Positions 16,853-25,681 of a DNA stretch of 64,000 bases are shown here, piece after piece. Under the pieces are notes generated by a model, which worked only from the letters and a program-made list of their open reading frames with translations, searched no databases and was not told where the DNA came from. The first letter of the stretch is position 1, and every line of letters starts with the position of its first letter. Location of the stretch: the NCBI RefSeq assembly GCF_000717245.1, contig NZ_JNYQ01000004.1, forward strand, positions 1,116,001-1,180,000, in the 5' to 3' direction. This stretch comes from Kitasatospora papulosa (GTDB lineage Bacteria; Actinomycetota; Actinomycetes; Streptomycetales; Streptomycetaceae). A program made the translations under genes and the position numbers.

Positions 16853-17710
16853 TCACGAACCGGCGTCGGCCGCCTGCCGCGCGATCGTGGCGAGCAGCTC
16901 CGCCACCGCCGCCGGGTCCGGCAGCAACAGGTCGGCGCGGTCCGCCAGTTCGGGGACCCCGGTGCCGCTGCAGACCAGCAGCCCGTTGATCCCCCGGGTG
17001 CGCAGCCTCTCCACGGCGGCGTACGCGGCGAGGTCGCCGAGGTCGTCACCGGCGTAGAGCACCGTCTCGGCGCCGGTCTCCTCGACGTACGCCTCCAGCG
17101 CGACGCCCTTGTCCATGCCGGGCGGACGCAACTCCAGGACCAGACGGCCCGGTTCGACGATCAGGCCGTGGCGCGCGGCCAGATCGTCCAGCGGGGTGCG
17201 CAGGGCCTCGAAGGCGGCCTGCGGGTCGGCGGCCCGGCGGGTGTGCACGGCGACCGCGCGGTCGCCCTTCTCCTCGATCCAGGTACCGCTGTCCGCACCG
17301 GCCTCCGCGAGCACGGCGGGGAGCTCCGCGCGGACGGCCGCCACCCCGGGGTCCGGGTCGGGGGCGTGGACGGCGGCGGTGACGGCGTCCCAGCGTTCGG
17401 CTCCGTAGTGGCCGAGGACGACGAGGTGGTCCAGGCCCCGCGCCCCGGCGAAGCCGCCGTACCGCACGGCGGTGTCCGCCGGCCGGCCGGTGATCACGGC
17501 GACGGCGGCGACCCGGGGCGCGAGGGCGGACAGGGCCGGGACGACGTCGGGGTGGGCGCGGGACTGCTCCGGGTCCGGGACGATGTCGGCCAGCGTGCCG
17601 TCGAAGTCCAGCGCGACGACCGCGCGGTCCGGGCGGGCGAGGAGTGCGGCGAGGCCGTCGCGGCCGGCCTGGGTGGACGGGGTCGGGAGGGGGTGTGCCG
17701 GGTTGCCCAT
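16853..17710 (-). CDS. otsB: Trehalose-6-phosphate phosphatase
   Basis: A 285-residue HAD-superfamily phosphatase. The nucleophile motif AVVALDFDGTLADIVPD is near residue 35, motif II is VAVITGRPADTAVRYGG, the Lys of motif III lies in RPPGMDKGVALEAYV, and motif IV is LYAGDDLGDLAAY. It removes phosphate from trehalose-6-phosphate made by OtsA. It is convergent with otsA with the stops three bases apart, not in one operon. The ATG at 17710 follows TACGCT by seven bases with no ribosome-binding site, so the transcript is probably leaderless. Confidence 0.93.
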   Translation of the reverse strand: MGNPAHPLPTPSTQAGRDGLAALLARPDRAVVALDFDGTLADIVPDPEQSRAHPDVVPALSALAPRVAAVAVITGRPADTAVRYGGFAGARGLDHLVVLGHYGAERWDAVTAAVHAPDPDPGVAAVRAELPAVLAEAGADSGTWIEEKGDRAVAVHTRRAADPQAAFEALRTPLDDLAARHGLIVEPGRLVLELRPPGMDKGVALEAYVEETGAETVLYAGDDLGDLAAYAAVERLRTRGINGLLVCSGTGVPELADRADLLLPDPAAVAELLATIARQAADAGS

Positions 17711-17717
17711 GCGGGTG

Positions 17718-17723
17718 AGCGTA
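17718..17723 (-). promoter_or_regulatory. -10 element TACGCT for leaderless otsB
   Basis: On the minus strand TACGCT lies seven bases before the otsB ATG, the spacing seen in other genes of this window. Confidence 0.5.
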
Positions 17724-17771
17724 GCGGGCGGACCGCCCCGCCGCCCGGCTGCCCGCCCTCGGCGGTCCCGC

Positions 17772-18017
17772 TCAGCGGCGGTCGCGCCGCGCCTCGCGGA
17801 CCCGTCGGAGGCGGTTGACGGTGACCGGGTCCTCCTCCAGCGCCCGTCGGTCGTCGAGGAGTGCGTTGAGCAGCTGGTAGTAGCGGACCGGTGAGATCCC
17901 CAGCTCCTCGCGGATCGCCCGCTCCTTCGCACCGGGGCCCGGCCAGGAGCGCCGCTCCAGGGCCAGCACGGCGCGCTGCTGGTCGGGGAGCGGGTCGGTG
18001 GGGCCGGCGGCGGTCAT
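17772..18017 (-). CDS. DUF3263 family protein
   Basis: An 81-residue protein starting MTAAGPTDPLPDQQRAVLAL. The pattern RRSWPGPGAKERAIREELGI followed by SPVRYYQLLNALLDDRRALE is the DUF3263 signature: a small helix-turn-helix-like domain found across actinobacteria. No known activity. The start is supported by TAGGTT seven bases upstream (leaderless). It sits between otsB (61 bases downstream) and the sugar-binding lipoprotein gene on the same strand, but its own promoter suggests independent transcription. Confidence 0.88.
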   Translation of the reverse strand: MTAAGPTDPLPDQQRAVLALERRSWPGPGAKERAIREELGISPVRYYQLLNALLDDRRALEEDPVTVNRLRRVREARRDRR

Positions 18018-18024
18018 ATGAACC

Positions 18025-18030
18025 AACCTA
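18025..18030 (-). promoter_or_regulatory. -10 element TAGGTT for a leaderless DUF3263 gene
   Basis: On the minus strand TAGGTT is followed by seven bases and the ATG at 18017. It lies in the 47 bases between the lipoprotein stop and this gene. Confidence 0.5.
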
Positions 18031-18064
18031 CCCAGGGTCCGGTGCGGCCGCGGACCGGGCAGCC

Positions 18065-19342
18065 CTACTCCGCGCTCTCCGCCTGCCGGGCCTTGGTCGC
18101 GATGTCCACGAGGACGCTCTCCGGATTCCCGCCGGGCTCGACCGCGGAACCGATCCGCTCCTTGATCGTCTCGCTGGCCTGCGCCCACGACGTCTTGCCG
18201 AACGGGTAGAGCTGCGAGTTCGGCAGCGCCGACAGGAACTCGTGCAGGGACTTGTGCTTGTCGTCCGCCTCCATCGCGGCGGAGGCACTGCTGGTCACGG
18301 GCAGCAGGTCGTACTGGTCGGCGAAGGCCAGCACGTTGTCGTCCTGGTAGGCGAAGTCGAGGAACTTGCCGATCTCGACCCGGTGGCCGTTCTGCTTGAA
18401 GCCCATCATCCAGTCGGCGACGCCCATCGAGCCCTTGGTCGGCCCGTCGACGCCGGGGAGCGGGACCATGCCGACCTGCACGCCCTTCTTCTCGGCCTCC
18501 TGCATCAGGGTCGGGTGGCCGTTGAGCATGCCCACCTCACCGTCGGTGAAGGCGTCGAAGGCCTTCGCCCGGTCGAGCTTCCCGGGCGGGACGGGGCCGG
18601 TGAGCTTCTTGCCGACGAGGTTGTCCTTCAGCCACTCGAGCGTGGCTATGTTGGCCTCGGAGTCGATGGCGTAGTTGCCGGCCTCGTCCGTGTAGCCGCC
18701 GCCTCCGCTGAGCAGCCACATCAGGGTCTCGGCCTGGGACTCCTCCTGGCCGAGGGGCAGCGCGAAGGGGTAGGTCACACCGCGCTTGTCGAGCGCCGTG
18801 GCGTCGTTGCGGATGTCGTCCCAGGTCTGCGGGGCCCCGAGACCGGCCTTGGCGAAGAGGCCCTTGTTGTAGAAGAGGAGCCGGGTGCTGGCCACGAACG
18901 GGAGGCCGTACAGGTTGCCGCCGACCTCGCCCGCGTCGGTGAGCGAGGGCAGGAAGTTGGCCGAGGTGCGGATGGCTATCGTCTCGTCGGCGGTGTAGAG
19001 CTTGCCCGCCTTCGCGTAGTCGGCGTACGCCCCGATCTGCGCGATGTCGGGGGCCTCGCCGGCCTTCACCATCTCCGCGACCTTGCGGTCGACGTCCTTC
19101 CAGGAGTAGACGCTGACGTCGACCTTGATGCCGGGGTTCTCCTTCTCGAACTTTCCGGCGACGTCGTCCCAGTACTTCTCGGAACTGTTCTCCGCGCCCG
19201 TGCCGTAGTCGGCCGCGACCAGCTTCAGGGTGACGTCGCCGTCCCCGCTGCCCGAACCGCACCCCGACAGCGTCGCCGTCATACCGAGTGCGGCCACCAC
19301 CGCGGTCAGACCAACCAAGCGCCGCTGCACAGCCCTGCCCAT
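18065..19342 (-). CDS. Sugar ABC transporter substrate-binding lipoprotein
   Basis: A 425-residue extracytoplasmic binding protein of the MalE/SBP_bac_1 type. The ATG at 19342 follows GAAGGA. The signal peptide ends in a lipobox, MTATLSGC, with the lipidated Cys at about residue 32. The mature part has KYWDDVAGKFEKENPGIKVD, RLLFYNKGLFAKAGL and QTWDDIRNDATALD, typical of multiple-sugar binders. The sugar is not predictable, but the gene is divergent from nagK and its promoter region carries two DasR-like boxes, so an amino-sugar or chito-oligosaccharide link is plausible. No permease genes are adjacent, and the MsiK ATPase about 25 kb away could energise it. Confidence 0.93.
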   Translation of the reverse strand: MGRAVQRRLVGLTAVVAALGMTATLSGCGSGSGDGDVTLKLVAADYGTGAENSSEKYWDDVAGKFEKENPGIKVDVSVYSWKDVDRKVAEMVKAGEAPDIAQIGAYADYAKAGKLYTADETIAIRTSANFLPSLTDAGEVGGNLYGLPFVASTRLLFYNKGLFAKAGLGAPQTWDDIRNDATALDKRGVTYPFALPLGQEESQAETLMWLLSGGGGYTDEAGNYAIDSEANIATLEWLKDNLVGKKLTGPVPPGKLDRAKAFDAFTDGEVGMLNGHPTLMQEAEKKGVQVGMVPLPGVDGPTKGSMGVADWMMGFKQNGHRVEIGKFLDFAYQDDNVLAFADQYDLLPVTSSASAAMEADDKHKSLHEFLSALPNSQLYPFGKTSWAQASETIKERIGSAVEPGGNPESVLVDIATKARQAESAE

Positions 19343-19411
19343 CCCTACATCCTTCGGCGCGGGCGCCACTGTTTCCTGTGACGGGCCCGCGATCCTGTAC
19401 GACCTCCGGAC

Positions 19412-19443
19412 GAAGGTCTGCACCACAAGAAGGTCTACACCAC
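19412..19443. promoter_or_regulatory. Two tandem DasR-like (dre) boxes
   Basis: GAAGGTCTGCACCAC (19412-19426) and GAAGGTCTACACCAC (19429-19443) are 17 bases apart and differ at one base. Each contains GGTCT-N2-ACCA, close to the DasR consensus TGGTCTAGACCA. They lie 70-101 bases upstream of the sugar-binding lipoprotein gene. Confidence 0.5.
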
Positions 19444-19504
19444 CCGTGCGGCGACTCGGCAATCTAGCAGGGCCGTTTTGTATGGGTGCTCAACAAACCT
19501 CGAT

Positions 19505-19520
19505 AGTGGACTAGACCTTT
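19505..19520. promoter_or_regulatory. DasR-like (dre) box before nagK
   Basis: AGTGGACTAGACCTTT has the core of the DasR box (AGTGGTCTAGACCACT) with three mismatches. It is 28 bases upstream of the nagK start. DasR, the GntR-type GlcNAc regulator, is known to control nagKA in S. coelicolor, so this fits. Confidence 0.65.
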
Positions 19521-19547
19521 TAGGGGTCGCCGGGCGAAACTGTCTCC

Positions 19548-20480
19548 GTGAGACACGTCATCGCCCTCGATGTGGGCGGCACAGGAATGAAGGCCGCTCT
19601 GGTCGGGGCCGACGGCACCCTGCTCCACGAGGCACGCCGGGCCACCGGCCGGGACCGCGGCGCCGAGGCCGTCGTGGAGACGATCCTGGGCTTCGCCGCG
19701 GATCTGTACGCCCACGGCGAGGAGCACTTCGGAGAGGGCGCCGTCGCCGCCGGGGTCGCCGTGCCCGGCATCGTCGACGCGGAACGCGGGATCGCCGTGT
19801 ACGCCGCCAACCTCGGCTGGCGCGACGTCCCCCTGCGGAAGCTGCTCGGCGAGCGGCTCGGCGGCGTGCCCGTCGCACTCGGTCACGACGTCCGGACCGG
19901 CGGCCTCGCCGAAGGACGGATCGGCGCGGGCCGGGACGCGGACCGCTTCCTGTTCGTACCGCTCGGCACCGGGATCGCCGGCGCCATCGGTATCGCGGGC
20001 ACCATCGAGGCCGGAGCCCACGGTTACGCGGGCGAGATCGGCCACGTCGTGGTCCGGCCGGACGGCCCGGACTGCGGCTGCGGGCAGCGCGGCTGTCTGG
20101 AGACCCTCGCCTCGGCCTCCGCGGTGTCCAGGGCCTGGGCCGCCGCGTCCGGCGACCCCGACGCGGACGCCGCGGACTGCGCGAAGGCCGTGGCCTCGGG
20201 CGACCCCGCGGCCCTTCGCGTGTGGGAGGACGCCGTCGACGCGCTCGCCGCGGGACTCGTCACCGCGCTCACCCTGCTGGACCCTCGCACGCTCATCATC
20301 GGTGGCGGTCTCGCCGAGGCGGGGGAAACCTTGTTCACACCACTGCGTGCGGCCGTCGAGGAACGGGTCACGTTCCAGAAGCTGCCCCACATCGTCCCGG
20401 CGGCCCTCGGGGACACCGCCGGATGCCTGGGCGCAGGGCTGCTCGCCTGGGATCTACTCTCCACGGAGGTATCCGCCTGA
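19548..20480 (+). CDS. nagK: ROK-family kinase, probable N-acetylglucosamine kinase
   Basis: A 310-residue sugar kinase starting at GTG 19548. The ATP-binding phosphate-1 motif is VIALDVGGTGMKAALV, the ROK signature with zinc-binding cysteines is CGCGQRGCLETLAS, and the EIGHVVV element with its metal-binding His precedes it. It phosphorylates a hexose in the cytosol. The stop overlaps the next ATG (TGATG), and the next gene is nagA, so GlcNAc is the probable substrate. The DasR-like box at 19505-19520 supports this. Glucokinase activity cannot be excluded from sequence alone. Confidence 0.88.
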   Translation: MRHVIALDVGGTGMKAALVGADGTLLHEARRATGRDRGAEAVVETILGFAADLYAHGEEHFGEGAVAAGVAVPGIVDAERGIAVYAANLGWRDVPLRKLLGERLGGVPVALGHDVRTGGLAEGRIGAGRDADRFLFVPLGTGIAGAIGIAGTIEAGAHGYAGEIGHVVVRPDGPDCGCGQRGCLETLASASAVSRAWAAASGDPDADAADCAKAVASGDPAALRVWEDAVDALAAGLVTALTLLDPRTLIIGGGLAEAGETLFTPLRAAVEERVTFQKLPHIVPAALGDTAGCLGAGLLAWDLLSTEVSA

Positions 20481-21634
20481 TGGCCGGACGCGCAGACAGC
20501 ACGGTTCTCGCAGGTGCCCGCGTGGTGCTTCCCACCGGGACCGTCGAGAACGGCCGGGTGATCGTCGAGGGCACCCGGATCGCCGGCAGCACGGCCGAGG
20601 ACGCCCGGACCGTCGACCTCTCGGGCCACTGGGTGGTCCCCGGATTCGTGGACATCCACAACCACGGAGGCGGCGGCGCGTCCTTCGCCACCGGCACCGC
20701 CGAGGACGTCCTGACCGGGGTGCGGGCGCACCGCGCCCACGGCACGACGACCGTCGTCGCCTCCACCGTCACCGGCGAGATGGACTTCCTGGCCCGCCAG
20801 GCCGGCCTGCTCTCCGAGCTGGTCGAGCAGGGCGAGCTGGCCGGAATCCACTTCGAGGGCCCGTTCATCTCACCGTGCCGCAAGGGCGCCCACAGCGAGC
20901 AGCTGCTCCGCGACCCCGACCCCGCCGAGGTCCGCAAACTGCTCGACGCGGCGCGCGGCAGCGCCAGGATGGTCACCCTCGCCACCGAACTCCCCGGCGG
21001 CATCGAGTCCGTACGGCTGCTGGCCGAGCACGGTGTGATCGCCGCGGTGGGCCACACCGACGCGACGTACGAGCAGACCGTCGAGGCGATCGACGCGGGC
21101 GCCACCGTCGCCACGCACCTCTACAACGCGATGCCCGCCATCGGGCATCGCGACCCGGGACCGGTCACGGCCCTCCTGGAGGACGAGCGGATCACCGTCG
21201 AGCTGATCAACGACGGCACCCATCTGCACCCCGCCGCCCTGGAGCTGGCCTACCACCACGCGGGCTCCGACCGGGTCGCCCTGATCACCGACGCCATGGA
21301 CGCGGCCGGTGCGGGCGACGGCTTCTACGAGCTCGGGCCGCTCGCCGTCGAGGTCAGGGACGGTGTCGCGCGCCTGGTCGAGGGCGGCTCGATCGCGGGC
21401 TCCACCCTCACGCTCGACACCGCCTTCCGCAGGGCGGTGACGATCGACAGGATCCCCGTCGAGGACGTCGTCCGGTCCATCTCGGCCAACCCCGCACGGC
21501 TCCTCGGCCTGGACCACCGGGTCGGCTCGCTGGACCCCGGCAAGGACGCCGACCTGGTCGTCCTGGACGCGGACTTCGTGCTCAAGGGCGTCATGCGCCG
21601 GGGCGAATGGATCGTGGAACCCGCCCTCGGCTGA
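20480..21634 (+). CDS. nagA: N-acetylglucosamine-6-phosphate deacetylase
   Basis: A 384-residue amidohydrolase, full length, that removes acetate from GlcNAc-6-phosphate to give glucosamine-6-phosphate. Metal and active-site motifs are VVPGFVDIHNHGGGG, GIHFEGPFIS, VGHTDATYEQ, ELINDGTHLHP and VALITDAMDAAGAG with the catalytic Asp. The C-terminal SISANPARLLGLDHRVGSLD motif is also typical. The ATG shares one base with the nagK stop. Together nagK and nagA feed chitin- and peptidoglycan-derived GlcNAc into central metabolism, and metabolites of this pathway are the DasR ligands that control development and antibiotics in Streptomyces. Confidence 0.96.
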   Translation: MAGRADSTVLAGARVVLPTGTVENGRVIVEGTRIAGSTAEDARTVDLSGHWVVPGFVDIHNHGGGGASFATGTAEDVLTGVRAHRAHGTTTVVASTVTGEMDFLARQAGLLSELVEQGELAGIHFEGPFISPCRKGAHSEQLLRDPDPAEVRKLLDAARGSARMVTLATELPGGIESVRLLAEHGVIAAVGHTDATYEQTVEAIDAGATVATHLYNAMPAIGHRDPGPVTALLEDERITVELINDGTHLHPAALELAYHHAGSDRVALITDAMDAAGAGDGFYELGPLAVEVRDGVARLVEGGSIAGSTLTLDTAFRRAVTIDRIPVEDVVRSISANPARLLGLDHRVGSLDPGKDADLVVLDADFVLKGVMRRGEWIVEPALG

Positions 21635-21667
21635 CGGCGCGTCACCCCCGGGTGAACAAATAACGAA

Positions 21668-21709
21668 GAGACGGCGGTTGTCCGGGAGCCCTGGGACGGC
21701 CGCCGCCTC
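21668..21709 (+). terminator. Probable terminator hairpin after nagA
   Basis: An imperfect stem (gagacggcgg..gtcc with ggac..gccgcctc) with a loop of about 10 bases lies 34 bases after the nagA stop and before the PfkB gene. Confidence 0.5.
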
Positions 21710-21787
21710 TTTGGCATGATCACCGGGGACGGCGCCGCGGGGAGACGGCGCGGAAGCGGACTACCAAGGAACCGGGGGCCGGTACAG

Positions 21788-22720
21788 GTGATACTGACCG
21801 TCACGCTGAACACGGCACTCGACCTGACGTACGCCGTCCCCGCCCTCGTCCCGCACTCCAGCCACCGCGTGAACGAAGTGACCGAACGCCCCGGCGGCAA
21901 GGGCGTCAACGTCGCCCGGGTGCTCTCCGCGCTGGGACACGACACCGTCGTCACCGGCTTCGCCGGCGGCTCCACCGGAACCGTCCTGCGCGAACTCCTC
22001 GGCGCACTCCCCCACGGCCCCACCGACGCGCTCGTGACCGTCGCGGGGAACACCCGCCGCACCCTCGCCGTCGTCGACCGCTCCAGCGGCGACACCACCC
22101 AGCTCAACGAGCCGGGCCCGCACATAGGCGCCGGCGAATGGGCCGCCTTCCTGGGGACGTTCGGGGACCTGCTCCCCCGGGCCGAGGCCGTCGCCCTCTG
22201 CGGCAGCCTCCCTCCCGGCGTCCACGTCGGCGCGTACGCGGAACTCGTACGGCTCGCCCGCTCCGCCGGGGTGCCCGTCCTCCTGGACACCGGGGGCGAG
22301 CCCCTGCGCCGCGGGATCGCCGCCCGGCCGGACCTCGTCAAGCCGAACGCCGAGGAGCTGGCCCAGCTCACCGGTGCACGCGAGCCGCTGCGCGCCACCC
22401 GCGACGCCCGCCGCCGCGGCGCGCACAGCGTCGTCACGTCGCTCGGCCCGGACGGGCTCCTCGCCGTCACCCCCGACGGCATCTGGCGGGCCGCGCCGCC
22501 GGCCACCGTGCGGGGCAACCCGACCGGCGCGGGCGACTCCGCCGTGGCCGGGCTGCTGTCCGCCCTCGCCGAGGGACTGGGCTGGCAGGACCGGCTGGCC
22601 CGCGCGGTCGCCCTGTCGACGGCGACCGTACTGGCCCCGGCGGCGGGCGAGTTCGACCGTGAGGCGTACGAGGACCTGCTGCCCCGCGTCGCCGTCGAAC
22701 AGCACACACCGGCCGCCTGA
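21788..22720 (+). CDS. 1-phosphofructokinase / PfkB family sugar kinase
   Basis: A 310-residue PfkB (ribokinase-fold) kinase from the GTG at 21788, which starts the beta-strand ILTVTLNTALDLTY. Signature motifs are RPGGKGVNVARVLSALG, LCGSLPPGVHVGAY, DLVKPNAEELAQL and NPTGAGDSAVAGLL with the anion-hole and catalytic Asp. It resembles FruK/LacC kinases, which phosphorylate a second position on a sugar phosphate. The sugar cannot be settled; linkage to nagK-nagA suggests a role in amino-sugar or tagatose-type catabolism. No fruA is next to it. A hairpin at 21668-21709 separates it from nagA. Confidence 0.85.
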   Translation: MILTVTLNTALDLTYAVPALVPHSSHRVNEVTERPGGKGVNVARVLSALGHDTVVTGFAGGSTGTVLRELLGALPHGPTDALVTVAGNTRRTLAVVDRSSGDTTQLNEPGPHIGAGEWAAFLGTFGDLLPRAEAVALCGSLPPGVHVGAYAELVRLARSAGVPVLLDTGGEPLRRGIAARPDLVKPNAEELAQLTGAREPLRATRDARRRGAHSVVTSLGPDGLLAVTPDGIWRAAPPATVRGNPTGAGDSAVAGLLSALAEGLGWQDRLARAVALSTATVLAPAAGEFDREAYEDLLPRVAVEQHTPAA

Positions 22721-22742
22721 CCGGCCCCGGGAAACACCGCGC

Positions 22743-22766
22743 CCCGGCTCGCTGGGCGAAGCCGGG
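22743..22766. terminator. Short hairpin between convergent genes
   Basis: Arms cccggct (22743-22749) and agccggg (22760-22766) lie between the convergent PfkB and CBM-like genes. The stem is short, so it may be a weak bidirectional terminator. Confidence 0.45.
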
Positions 22767-22793
22767 ACGGTGCCTGATTCCTGCGGGGACGGG

Positions 22794-23768
22794 TCAGTTC
22801 TTGACGTGACCCGACTTCAGCGACAGCTGGTCGAGGTTCGCGTCGCACGAGTCACCCTCGTTGCACGACAGCATCAGCTTGTTCGACCCCTTCTCGAGCT
22901 GGACGTACGCGTAGGTGTTCGTCCAGCCCTTCTCCAGGTCGCCCTCGGCGGCGTGCGCGAAGTTCTTCATGTTGATCGAGCGCGGGTCCTGGTCGTTGAC
23001 CGTGAGGGACGTCTTGGCGTCCCTGCCCGGGACGCCGTACGTCACGTACAGCGTGTACGGGCCGCTCTCCGGCACGTCGACCGTCCAGGTGGCCGAACGG
23101 CCGACCTCGTTGAGGCTGATGTACTGGCCGTTGGCGCTCTTGGCGCCCTTGACCGAGTTGTCCAGCGACGCCGTGCCACCGAGGGTCAGCGTCGCCGCGT
23201 CCTGCTCGGGCAGCTGGACGGGCTCGTCGGACTCCTTCGAGGACTTCTCCGGCTTCGGGGACTCCTCGACCTCGTCGGCCGGGCCCTGCGAAGAACCGGC
23301 CTCGTCCTTCTTGGTGTCGCTGTCGTCGCCCGTCGTCAGCGCGACACCGATACCGATGAGCACCACCGCCACCACGGCGACGGCCGCGATCAGCAGCGCC
23401 TTGGTATTAGGTCCGCCCCGGCCGGGGCCGCCGCTCCTGCCGCCGCCGTGGCCCACGGACGGCGACTGCGCGGTGACCGCACCACCCGGGTAGGTCTCCG
23501 GCGCCGCGTACTGCGCGTTCGGCTGGCCGTACTGCTGCTGGGGCTGGCCGTACTGCTGCTGCTGCGGCACCTGCCCGTACTGGCGCTCTCCGACCGCCCG
23601 CACCTGGTTGTACGACGTTCTGGGCCTGCCGGGCTGCGCTGCCGGACCCGGGTAGCCGTAGCCACCCTGTCCGGGCGGCTGTGCGCCCGCCGCCTGCCCG
23701 TCCGCGTACAGATAGCCGAACGGATCGTCGTCCTCGGGCTTGCTCGCGCCGTTGTTCCCGGCCGTCAT
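22794..23768 (-). CDS. Membrane-anchored protein with CBM6/35-like extracellular domain
   Basis: A 324-residue type II membrane protein. The cytoplasmic N-terminal about 120 residues are Gly/Pro/Tyr/Gln-rich (repeats like QYGQPQQQYGQP). One transmembrane segment (ALLIAAVAVVAVVLIGIGVA) is near residue 135, followed by a Lys/Glu/Ser linker, then a beta-rich domain of about 125 residues. That domain (ATWTVDVPESGPYTLYVTYG, KLMLSCNEGDSC) looks like a family 6/35 carbohydrate-binding module, so binding of cell-wall or extracellular sugar is likely. The start at 23768 has GAGGAG upstream; another ATG 21 bases earlier is possible. It is separated from cdgB by 133 bases on the same strand. Confidence 0.8.
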   Translation of the reverse strand: MTAGNNGASKPEDDDPFGYLYADGQAAGAQPPGQGGYGYPGPAAQPGRPRTSYNQVRAVGERQYGQVPQQQQYGQPQQQYGQPNAQYAAPETYPGGAVTAQSPSVGHGGGRSGGPGRGGPNTKALLIAAVAVVAVVLIGIGVALTTGDDSDTKKDEAGSSQGPADEVEESPKPEKSSKESDEPVQLPEQDAATLTLGGTASLDNSVKGAKSANGQYISLNEVGRSATWTVDVPESGPYTLYVTYGVPGRDAKTSLTVNDQDPRSINMKNFAHAAEGDLEKGWTNTYAYVQLEKGSNKLMLSCNEGDSCDANLDQLSLKSGHVKN

Positions 23769-23901
23769 CCCTGGGTCACTCCTCACCATGTCGCCAGCCG
23801 TCGCCGACCGGCCGAGCCTACCCCGAACGGAGCACGCGTCGAATTGCCCTCGGTCCCCCGGAAAACCCGGGCGGTGTACGGGGACAGCCAGGCCGTGAAC
23901 G

Positions 23902-25554
23902 TCAGCCGGCTCTGCGGTGAACCTTCGATCGGGACCGCTTCTCCACATACATCCGCTGGTCCGCGGAGTGCAGGACCTCTTCCTCGGTCATTCCGCACTC
24001 GGCCCAGCCGATACCGAAACTCGCCCCGACCCTGACTGCCCGGCCGTCCACCCGGATGGGCGGAATGATGGCGTTACGCAAGCGTACGGCCAGGTCCGCG
24101 GCATCTGCCGCCCCGAGGCCGTCCGCGAGGACGACGAATTCGTCACCCCCGAGCCGCGCGACCGTGTCACCGTCCCGTACGCAGGTCGTCAGCCGCCGGG
24201 CGACCTCGATGAGAACCGCGTCACCCGCGTGGTGCCCGAAGCGGTCGTTGATGGACTTGAAGCCGTCGAGGTCGCAGAAGAGGACCGCGAGCCCCTTGGT
24301 CCCGTCGTCACGGTCCGGGTCCGGCGCGACGGTGTGCACGTGGTGGTCGTAAGGGCCGATGCCCGGCGCGACCTCGCCCTCGTAGCCGTCCGCCCGGTAG
24401 CCGTGCACCGCGCTCTCGACGTCGCCGTACGCGGCGTCCAGCGCCTCGATCGCGGAGGAGGTGACGGAGTGAGGCCTCTCACACAGCCGCGCGCCGAGCC
24501 TGGAGCGCAGCTCGGCACTGTTGGGGAGACCGGTGAGCGCGTCGTGCGAGGCGCGGTGCGCGAGATTCAGCTCGTTGCGCTTGCGCTCCTCGATGTCCTC
24601 GACGTGCGTGAGGAGGAAGCGCGGCCCGTCGGTGGTGTCGGCTACGACGGAGTTGCGCAGGGAGACCCAGAGGTAGGTGCCGTCCCGGCGCCCGAGCCGG
24701 AGCTCCGCCCGCCCGCCCTCGGCGGACGTGCGCAGCAGCGTGCCGATGTCCTCGGGGTGGACGAGATCCGCGAAGGAGTAGCGGCGCAGGACGGAGGCGG
24801 GGCGCCCCAGGAGCCGGCAGAGCGCGTCGTTGGTGCGCAGCAGCCTGCCGTGCTGGTCACCGCCCATCTCGGCGATGGCCATGCCGCTGGGGGCGTACTC
24901 GAATGCCTGGCGGAAGGATTCCTCACTGGCCCGCAGCGCCTGCTGCTCGCGTTCGAGCCTGACCAGGGCGCGCTGCATGTTTGCTCGGAGGCGAGCGTTA
25001 CTGATCGCAATGGCGGCCTGGGAGGCGTACATCTGGAGCGCCTCGCGGCCCCAGGCACCGGGGCGGCGGCCGTTGCGCGGCCTGTCGACCGATATGACCC
25101 CCAGGAGGTCCAGACCTCCGCCGGAGGCGTACATGGGGGCGTAGAGGCGGTCCAGGGGGTGCCACTCGTCCTCGAAGCGGGGCTCCGGCCCCTCGGTGTG
25201 CCACTGCGGCACGTCGTCGTCGAGGAGCACCCAGCCCTCGGTGTGGGGTATGAACCGGAGCTCGTCCCAGGCCTCGCCCATCGACAGCCTGCGCTCCCAG
25301 GACGCGCGGGAGCCGACACGGCCGGTGATCAGGGATTCCGCGGCGCTGTTGCCGGCGAACGCGGCGACGACGAGGTCGCCGTCGGGACGGACGAGGTTGA
25401 CGCAGCCCAGCTCGTAACCGAGGCCGCCGACGATGCCGTCGGCCACCGACTGCAGCGTGTCCGCCAGGCTCCGCGCCGTGTTGAGATCAGCGACGGCCTG
25501 GTGCAGCTGCCGCATGGTCGCAAGACGGACGTACGGCTCCGACTCGGCCTCCAT
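23902..25554 (-). CDS. cdgB: GAF-PAS-GGDEF diguanylate cyclase (CdgB-type)
   Basis: A 550-residue cytosolic c-di-GMP synthase. The ATG at 25554 follows AGGGAG at good spacing. A GAF domain occupies about residues 15-190 (LADTLQSVADGIVGGLGYEL), a PAS/PAC module about 215-340 (SEESFRQAFEYAPSGMAIAE), and the GGDEF domain the C-terminus. The active site RLGGDEFVVLADG is intact and the RDGD inhibitory-site motif sits exactly five residues before it. A helical/acidic insertion of about 60 residues sits between DALTGLPN and VLFCDLDGF. Its architecture and place match CdgB of S. coelicolor, which controls aerial development under BldD. A perfect Crp-type palindrome lies 128 bases upstream. Confidence 0.9.
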   Translation of the reverse strand: MEAESEPYVRLATMRQLHQAVADLNTARSLADTLQSVADGIVGGLGYELGCVNLVRPDGDLVVAAFAGNSAAESLITGRVGSRASWERRLSMGEAWDELRFIPHTEGWVLLDDDVPQWHTEGPEPRFEDEWHPLDRLYAPMYASGGGLDLLGVISVDRPRNGRRPGAWGREALQMYASQAAIAISNARLRANMQRALVRLEREQQALRASEESFRQAFEYAPSGMAIAEMGGDQHGRLLRTNDALCRLLGRPASVLRRYSFADLVHPEDIGTLLRTSAEGGRAELRLGRRDGTYLWVSLRNSVVADTTDGPRFLLTHVEDIEERKRNELNLAHRASHDALTGLPNSAELRSRLGARLCERPHSVTSSAIEALDAAYGDVESAVHGYRADGYEGEVAPGIGPYDHHVHTVAPDPDRDDGTKGLAVLFCDLDGFKSINDRFGHHAGDAVLIEVARRLTTCVRDGDTVARLGGDEFVVLADGLGAADAADLAVRLRNAIIPPIRVDGRAVRVGASFGIGWAECGMTEEEVLHSADQRMYVEKRSRSKVHRRAG

Positions 25555-25681
25555 TGCTCGCACTCCCTGAGACCTCGACAGCAACTCCAGGTTTCATATC
25601 GACGTACTTGTTGCACTGTCACGGCCACTGAATCACAGTGAGCTGTGCACCCGGTACACAGGGTCAACAAATATTGCTCTC

